From Teratosphaeria epicoccoides (taxonomy: Eukaryota; Ascomycota; Dothideomycetes; Mycosphaerellales; Teratosphaeriaceae), in the NCBI GenBank assembly GCA_021401465.1, contig JADDMT010000008.1, forward strand, positions 529,859 to 593,858: a stretch of DNA of 64,000 nucleotides. The letters run 5' to 3'. The notes below the pieces were generated by a model that worked only from the letters and a program-made list of their open reading frames with translations, was not told where the DNA came from and ran no database searches. Each line of letters starts with the position of its first letter. Positions within the stretch are counted from its first letter, which is position 1. A program made the translations under genes and the position numbers. Shown one piece after another: positions 12,433-23,823 of this stretch.

Positions 12433-13417
12433 TGAGGCCTGTGGAACGAGCGCAGATAAGGATACACAACAGCACGTTGAATGCAAGGCAAGAGCTGTGT
12501 GCTTTACATAGCTTGACCACCCAAATAGCTTGTGTGAGCTCTCCGCACTCGCACATGCTACCAGACCTGACGTTCGATTCATGACGCGGAGCGATCGTGT
12601 CTCCGGCCTACCCCATGGCTTTGACGAGCGGGAAGACAAGAAAAGGTCAGCAAAGTGGAGGTGGAGTCGAAGGAGGGTTTTGCTAACATCAAAAAGCACT
12701 CCACATCCATCCTTCGCTCTCATCAACATCTGGCTGTTTGTCTTACCCGAAGCATATACCGCACTAGATAGTCTCTGGCGTCGGCCTTGAGACGAAGCTC
12801 TGATGGCAAGTGGCTACACCGTGGCCACAGCAATTATGCACTCTTCTAGCGGATGCCGAATTCACTTGCGGTTACCCTGGTATGTACTGGCCACCATGCC
12901 AGCGTTCGTGCCTTGGCCTGTTCATGCCTTGGCCTCAAGAGCAGTCACTACTGCCTTCAACTCATTGACGCAGTCCTGCAGTCCGAGCGGATGGCCAGAG
13001 GGTGTCTGATGAACAGCAGCGATTCTCGTGCTGCGTCTAACTGGACAGTCGATTTTTGCAGATACAGAGATCGTGTCGTAGCGTTACTGGACCAGCACTG
13101 TCTTTTCGCACAGACCGGTGCGTGTCGTCGACGGTTGGAATTTGCCAAGGCCCCGGTCGTGTCGCACTTGACACCTCATGTATCATCCATTACATGTACC
13201 AATGCTCTCCTTTTATGGCTGCCATTGTATACAAGAATACCTTGGTAGGTTGACCTAGGATCTTTGTGTCCTAACATGATACTCTCTGATACAGGTAAAG
13301 CCAACCTGTCGATGTCTTTACTATGACCAACGGATGGGTTTGCTCAAAAAGGTAATATGACGCGGCCCCTCCAGCTCACAGCAGCCGGTGTGGCGGACAG
13401 CATCGCCTCTCATTGAT
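12433..13417. promoter_or_regulatory. Divergent intergenic region between two FAD oxidase genes
   Basis: 985 bp between the GMC oxidoreductase (minus) and the DAO-family oxidase (plus). It must carry both promoters. No specific binding site could be assigned by eye, and the open frames here lack any family features. Confidence 0.4.
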
Positions 13418-14873
13418 ATGAGTACTGAGCAATCTTCTCCTCCTACTCATTCTACGACCTCGCAAGCAAGCGTCCGTCCGGCCATGGACTCAAACGCGTC
13501 TTTTCTGATTGTCGGCGCCGGAGTTTTCGGCGTATCGACAGCCTACCATATCATCAAAAAATATCCAGATGCCAATGTGACTCTGGTAGACCGAGACCCA
13601 TACGATGCAGTCAGCAGAGTCGCCGCTTCCTGGGATTGGAATAAAGTCGTGCGCGCGGATTACGACGACAGGGTCTATTGCCAATTAGGGATCGAGGCGC
13701 AGGATGTATTTCGATCAGATCCATTGTGGAAACCATTCTTCCACGAGACTGGAATTTATTGGATCTGTCGCAGCGACTATGCCCAGGACGTCATTGATAA
13801 CTACAAGGTATTAGGTCGGAAGGCAGACTTAGCCGCTGTGCCCATTGACGAGGCCCGCAAAATGTATGGTGGTCTCTTCGACGACGCAGATTACTCAGGT
13901 GTCAAAGAGGTGCTCGTCAACAAGACAAGTGGCTGGGCAGCAGCTGGAGACTGCCTGCGAGCTGTGACTGCAGCAATTTTGAAGTTGGGCGTAAAGTATG
14001 TTACCGCCGAGATCAGCGCTCTCGAATTTGACTCCGGTCGGTGTGTTGGAGTCGAGACGGCAAACGGGCGGACGAGGAAAGCGTCACATGTTGTGCTCAG
14101 CAGTGGTGCATATACGCCGAAGCTGTTGGAGCAGAGTGCGGCGAAGACTGGCATGGCAAATCTTAGAGCGGACGGCATCATTGTTGCGGGCGGTATCACG
14201 ACCGGCATGACGAGATTGACGGACGAGGACTATCCCAGGTTTGCATCGATGCCGGTCGGTGTCCAAGGCTATACGTCACCTGGTAACTTTGGCATCCTGC
14301 AGTAGCATGACATCTCTCTAATTTGTTGCAGATCCCTTCATTGGCAGTTTGCCACCTACACCAGACCGCGAAATTAAGTGGTGGGGTCAAAAAATCTTCA
14401 AGAATACTCACATGGCCGTTCCGGGCCGCTATCTCTCAGCACCGCCAGCAAAGCCTGACTATGACCAATGGAATGTGCATCCCCATCTGAAGGAGGACAT
14501 TGACCACGCAAACAAAGTCTTCTATGGCCAGAAAGGCGCGAACTGGAAGATGGAGAAGTACCGCATCTGCTGGGACGCTTTCACTACGACATCTGATTTC
14601 ATAATCTCGCCACATACCGCGGCGAAGGGACTGTACGTTGCTACTTGTGGCTCGTTTCACGGTTGGAAGTTCTTCCCTGTGATAGGGAAGTATGTGCTGC
14701 AGATGCTTGAGGGTGAGTTGTCGGACGAGCTGAGGGAGAAGTGGGCGTGGGATAGGACGAGGCCGGGTCCAGAGGCAAATCCCGACTGGCCGCGGTACGA
14801 GATGAGGGAGATCGTAGCAGGATCGAAGGCAAGAGATGGGAGTGGGCAAGCACAACTACAGGCTAGACTGTGA
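13418..14873 (+). CDS. FAD-dependent oxidoreductase, DAO family (fructosyl-amine/sarcosine oxidase-like)
   Basis: This is a D-amino-acid-oxidase superfamily flavoenzyme of the fungal sarcosine, fructosyl-amino-acid and saccharopine oxidase branch, probably oxidising a secondary amine; the exact substrate is not readable. Exons are 13418-14282 and 14332-14873 (49-nt intron), 468 residues. The dinucleotide fold is FLIVGAGVFGVSTAYH followed by an acidic VDRD end at about residues 25-60. A conserved SWDWNKVVRADY segment follows. Near the C-terminus, ATCGSFHGWKFFPVIGKYV is the family's flavin/substrate motif. There is no signal peptide and no clear peroxisomal SKL-type terminus. An in-frame ATG at 13484 (MDSNASFLIVG) is an alternative start that would drop 22 Ser/Thr-rich residues. 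Confidence 0.88.
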
Positions 14874-16516
14874 GAGCCTTGCTACTCAGTCTGCAGGAGG
14901 TATAGTCTGCCTGGGTTTTGCTCAAGTCATGCCGAAAGCCGAATAGTCCTCTTAGAAACGACTTCAAACATCTTGCGTGCTCACACGCAGCAACATTGAG
15001 CTTCCTTCGATGCAATATTCATACGTTGGCCAGACGTGAAGCCTTGAATAGCCGCAACGCGCATCGGCCTGGCTGTTCGTCTGTCTGTCGATTGCGGAGG
15101 CCAGAAACTGTTCTGTGGCTCAGGGAGAAGCAAGCGAAGCATTTCAAACATTCTAGTCTTGACAGGGACCCTTCGGCGGCCATTCTGCATGTTGACGAGA
15201 CTCTGACGACCGTAGAATCGATTCACAAGTAGGCTCTTGATACGTGTCAACTCCACATATGCCCAATACATCTGTCAGTAAACGCATCCAGACTTGTGCA
15301 CCCACGCTCCAGACCTCACCGTCAAAGACTGCTCTCGTGCATACAAAATAAGCAGCGGCAAGCCTGATTCTGCACAATCTGTGCCTCTTGATAGTACAGC
15401 TGCTCATGTATCCTAGATCCTCACCCGGTGGCGCGAGCAGCTTCTTGGGCGGTACTCTAGAACGAACTTGCCGCTCTCCCAGTAGTATCTCCTGTGAAGC
15501 TTCCTGTACATGGCCGAGCCCTCGTTGCGGATCTGTCCGCAGCTGAGAATCAGCGACTTTCCCAATGAGTGGGTCGGTCTCGCTGTTAGTCTTGAACTGT
15601 TCCGCACTTGTGGAGGGATAAATAACGATTAGCATGGCGGTGGAGAGTCTGTTGAGGTCATTTGATTTGGCTGGCGTCGGCTTTGGCTGACAATCATGTG
15701 TGCCTATGTTCTTGATGTCAAGGCCGCAGAAATCGGTGTTAGGAGAATAACAAGCAATCTAGGTACCTAGTTCGCGATTTCTGGCTTACATTCCGACACG
15801 CAAGGCACCGACATCCTCAGAGGCATCTTTGATGGACAGACTCAGCGGCCCATGTTGGAGCACACGTATGATACTGCCTTATGTTGCTGCGAGTGCGACG
15901 CCCGCATCATCATCCTGTACCACCATAGCTGCAAGTGTAGTTACTCAGAGCGGAACAGAAAACTTCCTTCCGCTGGCATGGTGCGTGTACGCAAAATTAG
16001 AATAAATGGCGCGGATAAGCCGTTCGCACTCTTCCCACCAACATGCGTCAGCATAAGGTGTACACAGTACAACACGTTGTCACAGCCTGCATGTGAGGAT
16101 CCGGCAGCCGGGAAACAAAGAGCGAGAGGCTCTGCCGGCCTGCCGGCTCATGACGTTGCCACCACCACAAAATTTGGAAGCTTTATTAGATCGGCGCAGC
16201 CGTTGGTAGAGAGCACAGCGCACGCGACCTCCTTCTTGTTCCTCCCCTGGTATTCTTTTCAGGCTTGCGCCTAGCTACTTTCGTTGGCAAGCACCATCAC
16301 TCGTGATTTTGGGCGAGAGAGAGGATTCCTTGGAGGGAAACATTGGCTGATTTCTTTGGGCACCGTATCGTGCCTTGATATTGAAACATCAAGGCTGCGA
16401 CGACACAGCCCGAGCTTGGTTCCAGGTGAGGAAGAATCAGCGCAGGAGAGTGGAAGCATACATTCTGGCGCCAGTAAGCATCGAAGTGGGAGCCGACAGC
16501 AAGAAACACAGCAAAG
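14874..16516. other. Intergenic with one weak minus-strand ORF
   Basis: 1.6 kb between two plus-strand genes. The only feature with any coding character is the minus-strand frame at 15153-15635, listed separately. The right part (about 16150-16516) is the promoter and leader of the lipase gene. Confidence 0.4.
15153..15635 (-). CDS. Weak candidate ORF, possibly a degraded F-box/LPxELR-type protein
   Basis: An ATG at 15635 opens 160 codons without a recognised domain. In a neighbouring frame (15607-15413) the text CGQIRNEGSAMY and SGKFVLEYRPR resembles the C-x2-IR-x-EG-x3-Y and F-V-L pattern of short fungal F-box-like (2EXR/LPxELR) proteins. The frames do not join by an obvious intron and no LPxELR start motif was found upstream, so a remnant or chance match is likely. 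Confidence 0.2.
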   Translation of the reverse strand: MLIVIYPSTSAEQFKTNSETDPLIGKVADSQLRTDPQRGLGHVQEASQEILLGERQVRSRVPPKKLLAPPGEDLGYMSSCTIKRHRLCRIRLAAAYFVCTRAVFDGEVWSVGAQVWMRLLTDVLGICGVDTYQEPTCESILRSSESRQHAEWPPKGPCQD

Positions 16517-18271
16517 ATGGCCTCTCTGTTGTCGGGCTGGAATCCTATCAAGTTCTTCCCGCCATATCACGGCCCGTACGACGTAGGCACAGTCGACGTC
16601 GAGATTCCTGTCGCGGACCTTCCGCTTCCATCAGAAGCCCCAGAAGATGCACAGCCCACAATTGCGTTCCGTATGTTCTATCCATGCGAGAAGCCGAAGA
16701 AGGACGAAGCCGACCGCCCTGTCCGGTGGATTCCGCAGCCGCAACGAGCGACCATAGCCAGCTTCGCCAAGTTCTTGGGTTTGCCGCAGAAAGTGGCGTT
16801 GGCGTTCAGTTACATACCGCAGCAACTATACTGGATCAAGCTCCCAGCGCATCGAAACGCGAAACTGCTTGACGCGCCTACGAGCAACGGGAGATGGCCG
16901 GTGCTAGTCTTCAGCCATGGACTGGCGGGATCGCGGAATGCTTACAGTCAGATATGTGGTGACTTGGCTGCGAATGGTATGATTGTGATTGCTTTGGACC
17001 ACAGAGATGGAAGCAGTCCGATCCAGTACGTACGTGCGACGGCAATTACTGAGGCACACATTGTGTATCCGACGAAAATCCCGCATCATCCCGTGACAGA
17101 TGCCGTATACGAGGGTCGCGACAAGCAGCTGAGGATACGGCTATGGGAAATAAGCATGGCATACGAAGCGCTCATCAAGATTGACATGGGCCACAACATT
17201 GAAAATCTCGACAGTAATACATCAAAACTGAGGAAAGAGCGGATGGAAGTGTTATGGCAGTTCAATGACATGCTGGACATCCACACGCCCGGCAAAGTGA
17301 CCTGGGCAGGGCATTCTTTCGGCGCAGCTACCACCGTACAGCTGTTGAAAAGCATCTTCTACTGCCGGGAACGAGGCGAGGACGATCGCAAAGCTTTGAT
17401 CTGGCCGAATATAGATGCAGCTGTTATCCAGCAGATCGTGCCGGAATCGCCAACCCTTCTGCTCGACATGTGGGGTCTGCCCCTTCAGTCGCCCTTCCAG
17501 AAATTCCTGTGGGACCGACCTCTGCCTTCATACGCTGTCGGCGGGCCCAACGGCGCAAACGTGCTTTCTGTTCTGTCGGAAGCCTTCCAGAACTGGGAGG
17601 ACAACCTGAATATCAATAAGGCTATTGTTGCGAAACCATCGATGTCTCGACGACCATCGGTCACGCCGATCATGTCTCGCGAGAAAGGACGCTTGCTGCC
17701 AGCCTTTGCGAGACTGCGCGCACGGTCACCGGCGTCTGATTCTGGCTACGCATCTTCAGCGTCCCGGCCGCTCACACGTCAGGCAAGTCATGGATCTATG
17801 TTGACTACACCATCCAAGAGCTCCTCAGCGCGGACAAGCCCAGAACGCTCCAATGAGCGCACGCCAGGTCCCCACATGTTCTATGTGGGTATGACTCAGC
17901 ACTTCAACCAATCCGACTTTGGCATCGTGTTTCCATACATCGCTCTGCGCATTACCAAAGCGCAGGAACCGGTGCGGTGTCTTGAGCTCAATACTCGTGC
18001 AATGGTTCAAGTCATCCGTGAATCAGGTATTGAAGTGGCCGGCGAAGACGACGAGGAGATCCTGAATAAGGAAGGCGAAGTTCGCAGATGGACGCCAATC
18101 CCTATTGACGACGAAGACGAAAGACAGACAAGCAGGCCTGGCGCCTTGCAAGCCATCAATAGAAAGCTGAGCGTGACTTCGACGAAGACGATGCCGAGCC
18201 CTACTTTGCAGCCGAGAGATGGCATGACCATGGGACAGAAGATGCAGGCTCAACTGGAATTTAGCATCTGA
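16517..18271 (+). CDS. Platelet-activating-factor acetylhydrolase-like phospholipase
   Basis: Alpha/beta hydrolase of the PAF-AH (isoform II / plasma type) family, expected to remove short or oxidised acyl chains from phospholipids. It is a single exon of 584 residues. VLVFSHGLAGSRNAYS and ALDHRDGSSP are family landmarks. The nucleophile elbow is GHSFGAAT (Ser about 266), the acid is in LLLDMW (Asp about 317) and the His is in TQHFNQSDF (about 462). The Asp-to-His distance is about 145 residues, against 55 in human plasma PAF-AH. The extra length is a Ser/Arg-rich low-complexity stretch (about 375-450). There is no signal peptide, so a cytosolic enzyme is likely. The tail after residue 500 is acidic, then Ser/Thr-rich. 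Confidence 0.9.
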   Translation: MASLLSGWNPIKFFPPYHGPYDVGTVDVEIPVADLPLPSEAPEDAQPTIAFRMFYPCEKPKKDEADRPVRWIPQPQRATIASFAKFLGLPQKVALAFSYIPQQLYWIKLPAHRNAKLLDAPTSNGRWPVLVFSHGLAGSRNAYSQICGDLAANGMIVIALDHRDGSSPIQYVRATAITEAHIVYPTKIPHHPVTDAVYEGRDKQLRIRLWEISMAYEALIKIDMGHNIENLDSNTSKLRKERMEVLWQFNDMLDIHTPGKVTWAGHSFGAATTVQLLKSIFYCRERGEDDRKALIWPNIDAAVIQQIVPESPTLLLDMWGLPLQSPFQKFLWDRPLPSYAVGGPNGANVLSVLSEAFQNWEDNLNINKAIVAKPSMSRRPSVTPIMSREKGRLLPAFARLRARSPASDSGYASSASRPLTRQASHGSMLTTPSKSSSARTSPERSNERTPGPHMFYVGMTQHFNQSDFGIVFPYIALRITKAQEPVRCLELNTRAMVQVIRESGIEVAGEDDEEILNKEGEVRRWTPIPIDDEDERQTSRPGALQAINRKLSVTSTKTMPSPTLQPRDGMTMGQKMQAQLEFSI

Positions 18272-18764
18272 GAATGCTTTATTTGATTTGTTGTACTTGA
18301 TTGTGCTGCGTTTTAGCGAGCGAGTGAGCTGTCCGGGCAGCCTTTGGTAGATACCCAGCATAGCATGGTAGGCAGGAAAAGGAAAGGGCGGTGGCGATTG
18401 CTTACATGTAGCATGCGGTCACAAATTCACACATCTGTATTGACCACCGATGAGCTCGAGCTTTACTCTTTGCGCCTTTGCAGTATGAGTGACTGTGCAG
18501 CATCTGTTTGTGCATGCGAAACGCCTCTGCTGCTATGGCTTGCCACGTTCATAAATTCCGGCCTCCGGAGGGCGCCTTCCTATTTGGCAGCGCTGCGCCC
18601 TGCACCTGACTGCTTCGCGCATGCTCCAGCGCGCCTCTTGTCAATCTCACTGCAAGTCATACGTGCCAGATAGCCCGTGCCCACCTTCCCAGGCAGAGCA
18701 AACTTGAGAGCAGTCACAACTCTTGCGAGTACCCGCACCTGCACAACCGCTGCCCTGAAGGCCG
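18272..18764. promoter_or_regulatory. Intergenic between lipase and arrestin genes
   Basis: 493 bp holding the lipase 3' end and the arrestin-gene promoter. Nothing else is recognisable. Confidence 0.4.
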
Positions 18765-20532
18765 ATGGTTCACTACAACTCGAATATCCATCCCAGCTTG
18801 CCCTTTTCGCAAACATCATGGAGCGGGTCCACCAGCATGAATGCCACCATTGTCTTAGACCAAGGCGGAAACGTGAGCTACACGAACCTGGATGAAATTT
18901 CCGGCCGCGTGATGGTGCGATGTACCAAACCCGTGGACATCGACACGATCACAGTCAAGTTGGAAGGGGACTCTCGGACCAGATTGATGAGCCCAGGGAA
19001 CGTCGAGCAGCGCCCGAGACCGCAACTGGAGGTCCATAGGATTTTGTACAGAGCGCAAACAGTGTTCCCGCCCGCCCATGTCACAAGCGCAAGGGAAAAT
19101 GGGGCGAGTGGACGGGCAACCTACACACTACCACCGGGACAACATGAGTACCCTTTCTGGTTCAAGCTGCCGTTCAACAACTCATGTGTGGCCGAGCCGA
19201 CCCAGATGCCTACCGTGAGTCTAACATCTGGGTTGGATTTTCACAGACCTGCAACGCGACACGTGAAGAAAACGTTGCCACCGACCTTGAGTGGCTTCCC
19301 GGGAGAGGCAGAGATCAGGTACTTTGTCAAAGCTACTGTTGGAAGACACTCGATGTTCAAGGAGAATCCGAGAGCCTACGTGCCTTTCAACTTCTTCCCC
19401 ATCGAGCCGCCACGGCCGCCGGCGACAGGTGCGGAGATCTACGCGAGGCAGAAGCACTCGTTCAGCCAATTCTCCGCTGAGCCAGCCAAGCGTCACAAGA
19501 TGAAAGGACTCCTTGGACTAGGGAACGGAGGATCGGAGGAGAACGTGACAAGTGATGCGCCCTATGTGAGCGTTGATGCAAGGTTACCAGAGCCTGCCAT
19601 CTTGACTTGCAACAAGGAGATTCCATTGCGATTGGTGCTGAAGAAACTCAATGACTCAAGTGAGACAATCTATCTACGGTCACTGCAGGTATTATTGATC
19701 GGGAACACAGTCGTCAGGGCTCACGAGGTGTACAGAACAGAGAGTCGGACTTGGATCATTGTGAGCAAGAGTAATATGAGTGTTCCTATCGGCCTGCCGA
19801 CAGATGGAGTCGACACGGAAGCGGTGATAGACGATGCGCTATGGCGGGGTCAGCCATTGCCCAATACCGTGGCACCATCCTTCGAGACTTGCAACCTCTC
19901 ACGCAACTATCAATTAGACATCCGGGTTGGCCTAGGCTACAGCGGTAGCACGTCTGCCTCCTTCAAGGTACGCAAAGGATATCTTCCGCGAATTGTACGC
20001 GATAAGTCCTGCTCTTCCACTGCTCCTCGACACATCCATGTGCAAGAATCACTAACCCAGTGTTTTGCAGGCTCAGAACATTATTCTGCCCCTGCGCCTT
20101 AACATCCTGGTCTACTCCGGCATTGCCCCGCCACCTGAGCTGCTACAAGCGATGGAAGCAGCACGCCCACATGACCTCAAGCCATCAGGTCGTGTACCCA
20201 CTTCCGACGTACGAAACCAAGCTTCAGAGAAACTCAGGATGGAAAAACTTCAGTCTGGCTTCGGAGCTCAGCAGGTACCGCCAACACCCATTGACTCACC
20301 TATACCGGGGCATTCTTCGCATGCTTCACCGGCAATCCCACCACGACGTGGCATTGGAGCGGTTGGTGGTAGTGCAGGACCAGCGGTCTACGAGGATGCA
20401 CCGCCTTCATATGAAGATGCAATAGCCATGAGTGGTGACGTAAGGCCGATTGCGCCGAGTGAAAGACCGAGGTATGAGGTGGCACCTGCTGGTGAGGATA
20501 GCTTGTTGGGGCGAGATGAGAAGAGAGGATAG
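18765..20532 (+). CDS. Alpha-arrestin (arrestin-domain ubiquitin-ligase adaptor)
   Basis: Arrestin-related trafficking adaptor, expected to bring an Rsp5/NEDD4-type ubiquitin ligase to plasma-membrane transporters. Exons are 18765-19967 and 20071-20532 with a 103-nt intron, 554 residues. An arrestin-N-like beta fold covers about residues 25-220 (SGRVMVRCTKPVDIDTITVKLEG, then LPPGQHEYPFWFKLP). The arrestin-C fold covers about 265-425 (ILTCNKEIPLRLVLKKL to NIILPLRLNILVYSG) and crosses the intron. The disordered tail has one PPxY-type motif, APPSYEDA, the ligand for WW domains. An alternative start is the ATG of MNATIVLDQGG about 25 codons downstream. I could not place it in a specific ART/CreD/Ldb19 subgroup. 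Confidence 0.85.
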
Positions 20533-21072
20533 GTGCGACCGTCGTTAGAGCGTGCCTGTGATACATGCTGCGTACTACCGTTGAATGCGGGCACTTTGCT
20601 CGTGCTCCTATATGCCATGTACTGCAGCGATTGGCGCGTGCGAGACTTGGAATTCTTCAGATGCATTGAAGTCGCACGTGTGAGCTTTGTCTTTCACTGC
20701 GTTGTGGACATTGAGTGCTTGTGCAACTATAACGCTAATTCCCAAAGCGGTTAGTCAGGTCTGAGAGCCCTACAGTATCTAGGCGGAGGCTGACCAACTC
20801 AAACAAATACATCTACAAGCGGTGGTAGTCGAAGAGCAGACTCAAGCACCAAGAAGTGTCATTTGTGCAAGCAGCACGGTCCAAGAGTATTGTACAACGC
20901 TCTGCGTCTGCCAAACCTACCTCGCCCGGCCGGAGCACCCTCCGGAGCGCATCTTCAGCTGCCATCTCGGCATCACTGGCGACGGCGGTGACGGTAGCCA
21001 TATTCATATCCGAACCTGTTTCTAGACCTTCCACGACACGTCCGACGTTCCAGTCGCGATAGATCCCGCAAG
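20533..21072. promoter_or_regulatory. Intergenic between arrestin and TFIIA genes
   Basis: 540 bp with the arrestin 3' end and the TFIIA subunit promoter. No coding signal. Confidence 0.4.
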
Positions 21073-22747
21073 ATGACGAACACGCTCGTGGTATGTGGTG
21101 GGCCGGCAGAACGTTGTGCAAACGAACGATGCTGAAGCGACTGCTAACGCTCGCCGTATAGGGCGATGTCTACGCAAAGATCATCAGCGACGTTGTGAGA
21201 GAGGCCGGCGGCGATTTTGACGACCACGCTATCAGCAGGTCGACACTCCAAGATCTGCAGCAGGTGCGTATGCTCCGCTCGCGAGCAGCGACAGGACTGT
21301 CGAGTTCGCGTGCATTCGTGTGTCGCATTCTGGAGCACTTCTTCGCCTTCGTATCCATTATGTCCCGTTCCAAACACTGAGGAAGAAAGAGCAGAGGAAG
21401 GCTGCATGGCGCGCAGCGGTCTGCGATAGCTGGGCTCTGCGACGAGCACCAAGGCGGGGGCTTCAGGATCGCAAGATCGCAGGGCGCCCGCTTCTTTTGG
21501 GTGACTGATTTTATACAGCTAAGCCCCACACTTGGATCGGCGCTTGCCCGCTTCGAGCTAGACAGTCACCACGTGCTCAATACTCTCATTTGGGAGGCAT
21601 CAGGCATGAATATGGAGCTGACATCGCTGACATCGATGAACAGGAATGGCAAGTCAAGCTCTCTCGCCGGGGCGTGGCGCAGATGCCATGGGATCCGAAG
21701 CCGGCTCCACCGGCAACGCAGCAGTCTGCACCATCCATGCCATCACAGGTCGCGAATGGTCTGCCACCCTCCAGTTACTACGAGGGTCAAAATGGAGGCA
21801 GTCACATCAAACAAGAGACCGACCTTCCGGGCAACCATTACAACGGGATACAGAACGGCTATCCTCAGCAGCAACATCCCATGGCAGGAGGCGAGGAGCG
21901 TGCCCGTCAGCTAATACATGAGCGCCAGCAGCAAAGCCGTGGTCTCACGCTGCCTGGGCAAAATGCGCAGCAGAGACAGCAAGGAATTTCCTTGCCCGGT
22001 CAAATCCAAGGTCAGAGCCAGCAGCAAGCTCAGTACCAAGCTCAGTACCAGCGCCATCTGGCGCAGCAGCAGCAGGCAGCCATGCAGCAAGGACAGCCGC
22101 GCATCAAGGTCGAGAACGACAGCCCCCAGCTTCAGCAGGGCGGCTTTCCGCCAAAACAGCAGCAACGTTCAATGCCAAACTACTCTCAGACCGATGGGAA
22201 CGATGACGGTCTCGACAAGTGGCAAAGCATGCTTGCACAGCGCCGTGCAGCTCATGCTCAGTACGGCAATCGTGCTGACCACATGATGCGTGATCAAGCA
22301 CATCAGTCGTCCGCCGCTCTTCAGTCTGGTCTTATGATGCCGCTGTCACAGCTGCCAAATTGCGGTCTTCCATCATTAGTCAAAACACCTGCAATCAAGC
22401 AGGGGCTTATGCAAAGCGAGATCAAGCAGGAGCACATGAAGACCGGAATCAAGCAGGAGCCTACCATTCCGCAGCTCGATGGAGACTTCGACGAAGAGGA
22501 AGGGAAGCCTGAGATCAAGGACGAAGAGGACGAGGATGTTATCAACTCCGACCTCGATGATAGTGACGACGAGGGTGCGGGTGCAATCGGCGAGGACGAC
22601 GATGACATGGGTGATTCCATCCTTTGCACGTACGATAAGGTGCAGAGGGTGAAGAATAAGTGGAAGTGCACTTTGAAGGATGGTGTCATGAGTGTCGGTG
22701 GCAAGGAGTATGTGTTTCACAAGGGTATGGGCGAGTTCGAGTGGTAG
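21073..22747 (+). CDS. TOA1: Transcription initiation factor IIA large subunit (TOA1)
   Basis: General transcription factor that stabilises TBP on promoters as a heterodimer with TOA2. Exons are 21073-21090 (only six codons, MTNTLV), 21162-21263 and 21644-22747, for 407 residues. The N-terminal four-helix part is VGDVYAKIISDVVREAGG then STLQDLQQ joined to EWQVKLSRRGVAQMPW. The middle is Gln-rich and disordered. An acidic stretch rich in Asp/Glu leads to the C-terminal beta-barrel part, DSILCTYDKVQRVKNKWKC and the ending EYVFHKGMGEFEW, both family hallmarks. Intron 1 is 71 nt with a ctgctaac branch site. Intron 2 is 380 nt, long for this locus, but both sides are in phase and protein continuity is as expected. 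Five I-K-x-E motifs lie in the linker region. Confidence 0.93.
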
Positions 22748-23823
22748 ATTGGTAAACACGTGTTTCTGATCGACGACGGGTCAATGGCGTCGACGCAGCG
22801 TGGATGCCGCTCCCAGCGCCACTGTTTTGTTGATTTTTTTTTCATAGTTCCAGATTGGGTCCGGAGTGTCAATTACGACGGCAATTGCATATTGGCTCGA
22901 GTGCGATTGGGCGTAGGCCCGTAGATGACGGGTGACGCCAACACTACTGATGTATGCACAACATGTGCACGTTTTGAAGCTTCTCAAACGCTTCCTGCTT
23001 GCTGCGAAGAAGTGGCGTTCTCGTAACAAGAATTACAATTTTGAAGAACGAGATCTTGACGCAAATCACAGTAGATGATCTGATCTGAACACCGTGAAAA
23101 GCCATCTGATCCGTCCACTTTTCCCTATTCCAATTGGTAAAGTGGAGTACAAGCCATCGGAATGCAGTTCCCTGTCCGCTGTCTCAGTCTATTCCCGCAA
23201 TAATCACGAAGTCGTACTTGCAATCTGACACTTGCATCAAGCTGCTCGGATTAAGAACTTGTCAACATTACTGATATCAGCACATGTCTGCTTACGGCGG
23301 TCCAGGATGCTCGCAAAGACCAGGAGGTCAAGGCGAGTCAGCTTTCTGAGATAGATCTCATGCGGTAGCACTGTAGCGAGCTGACAGCACCAGTCAGGGG
23401 CATCGATCAAGGCATCAGAAAATGTGAGAGTAACTTGACCTACTGCTGCCCAGGCTAAATTCGCGATGAATGGGTTCAGGATCATCCAAGGCTTCATTAT
23501 CGCTTTTGATCTTGGGCTGTTGTCTCAGTGATTGGGGATAGCACGAAAGGGTACAGAGATGTGCAAGATGAGAGGGGCCACGATGCTGGCAAAATGAGGC
23601 AAGAGCTTTCAGATCAGATTGTACTGAGGCATTGATACAGTCAGTGGCCGCAGCATGCACCGGGTGCTATCTTGATACATTCATGCCGCAACGGCGTTCC
23701 TACAAGTGCTCAGTGTGCCAATATAGAAATCTCTCGTAGGATGTCTCGTACTGAAGGCTGGAAGTACTCATAACTATTAAGAATTCAGCAAAATCCCGCC
23801 GCCACCCACTGATCCACCAGCAG
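22748..23823. other. Convergent intergenic region
   Basis: 1.08 kb between two converging genes. A T-rich run sits near 22832-22844, plausibly in the TFIIA-gene 3' UTR. A minus-strand open frame at 23237-23497 encodes 86 residues without a recognised domain. Nothing else is supported. Confidence 0.4.

Noticed and set aside
21590..21643. ATG-like start of the TFIIA frame at 21590
   Set aside because: Upstream exons encode the conserved TFIIA N-terminus and splice in phase to 21644, so this part is intron.
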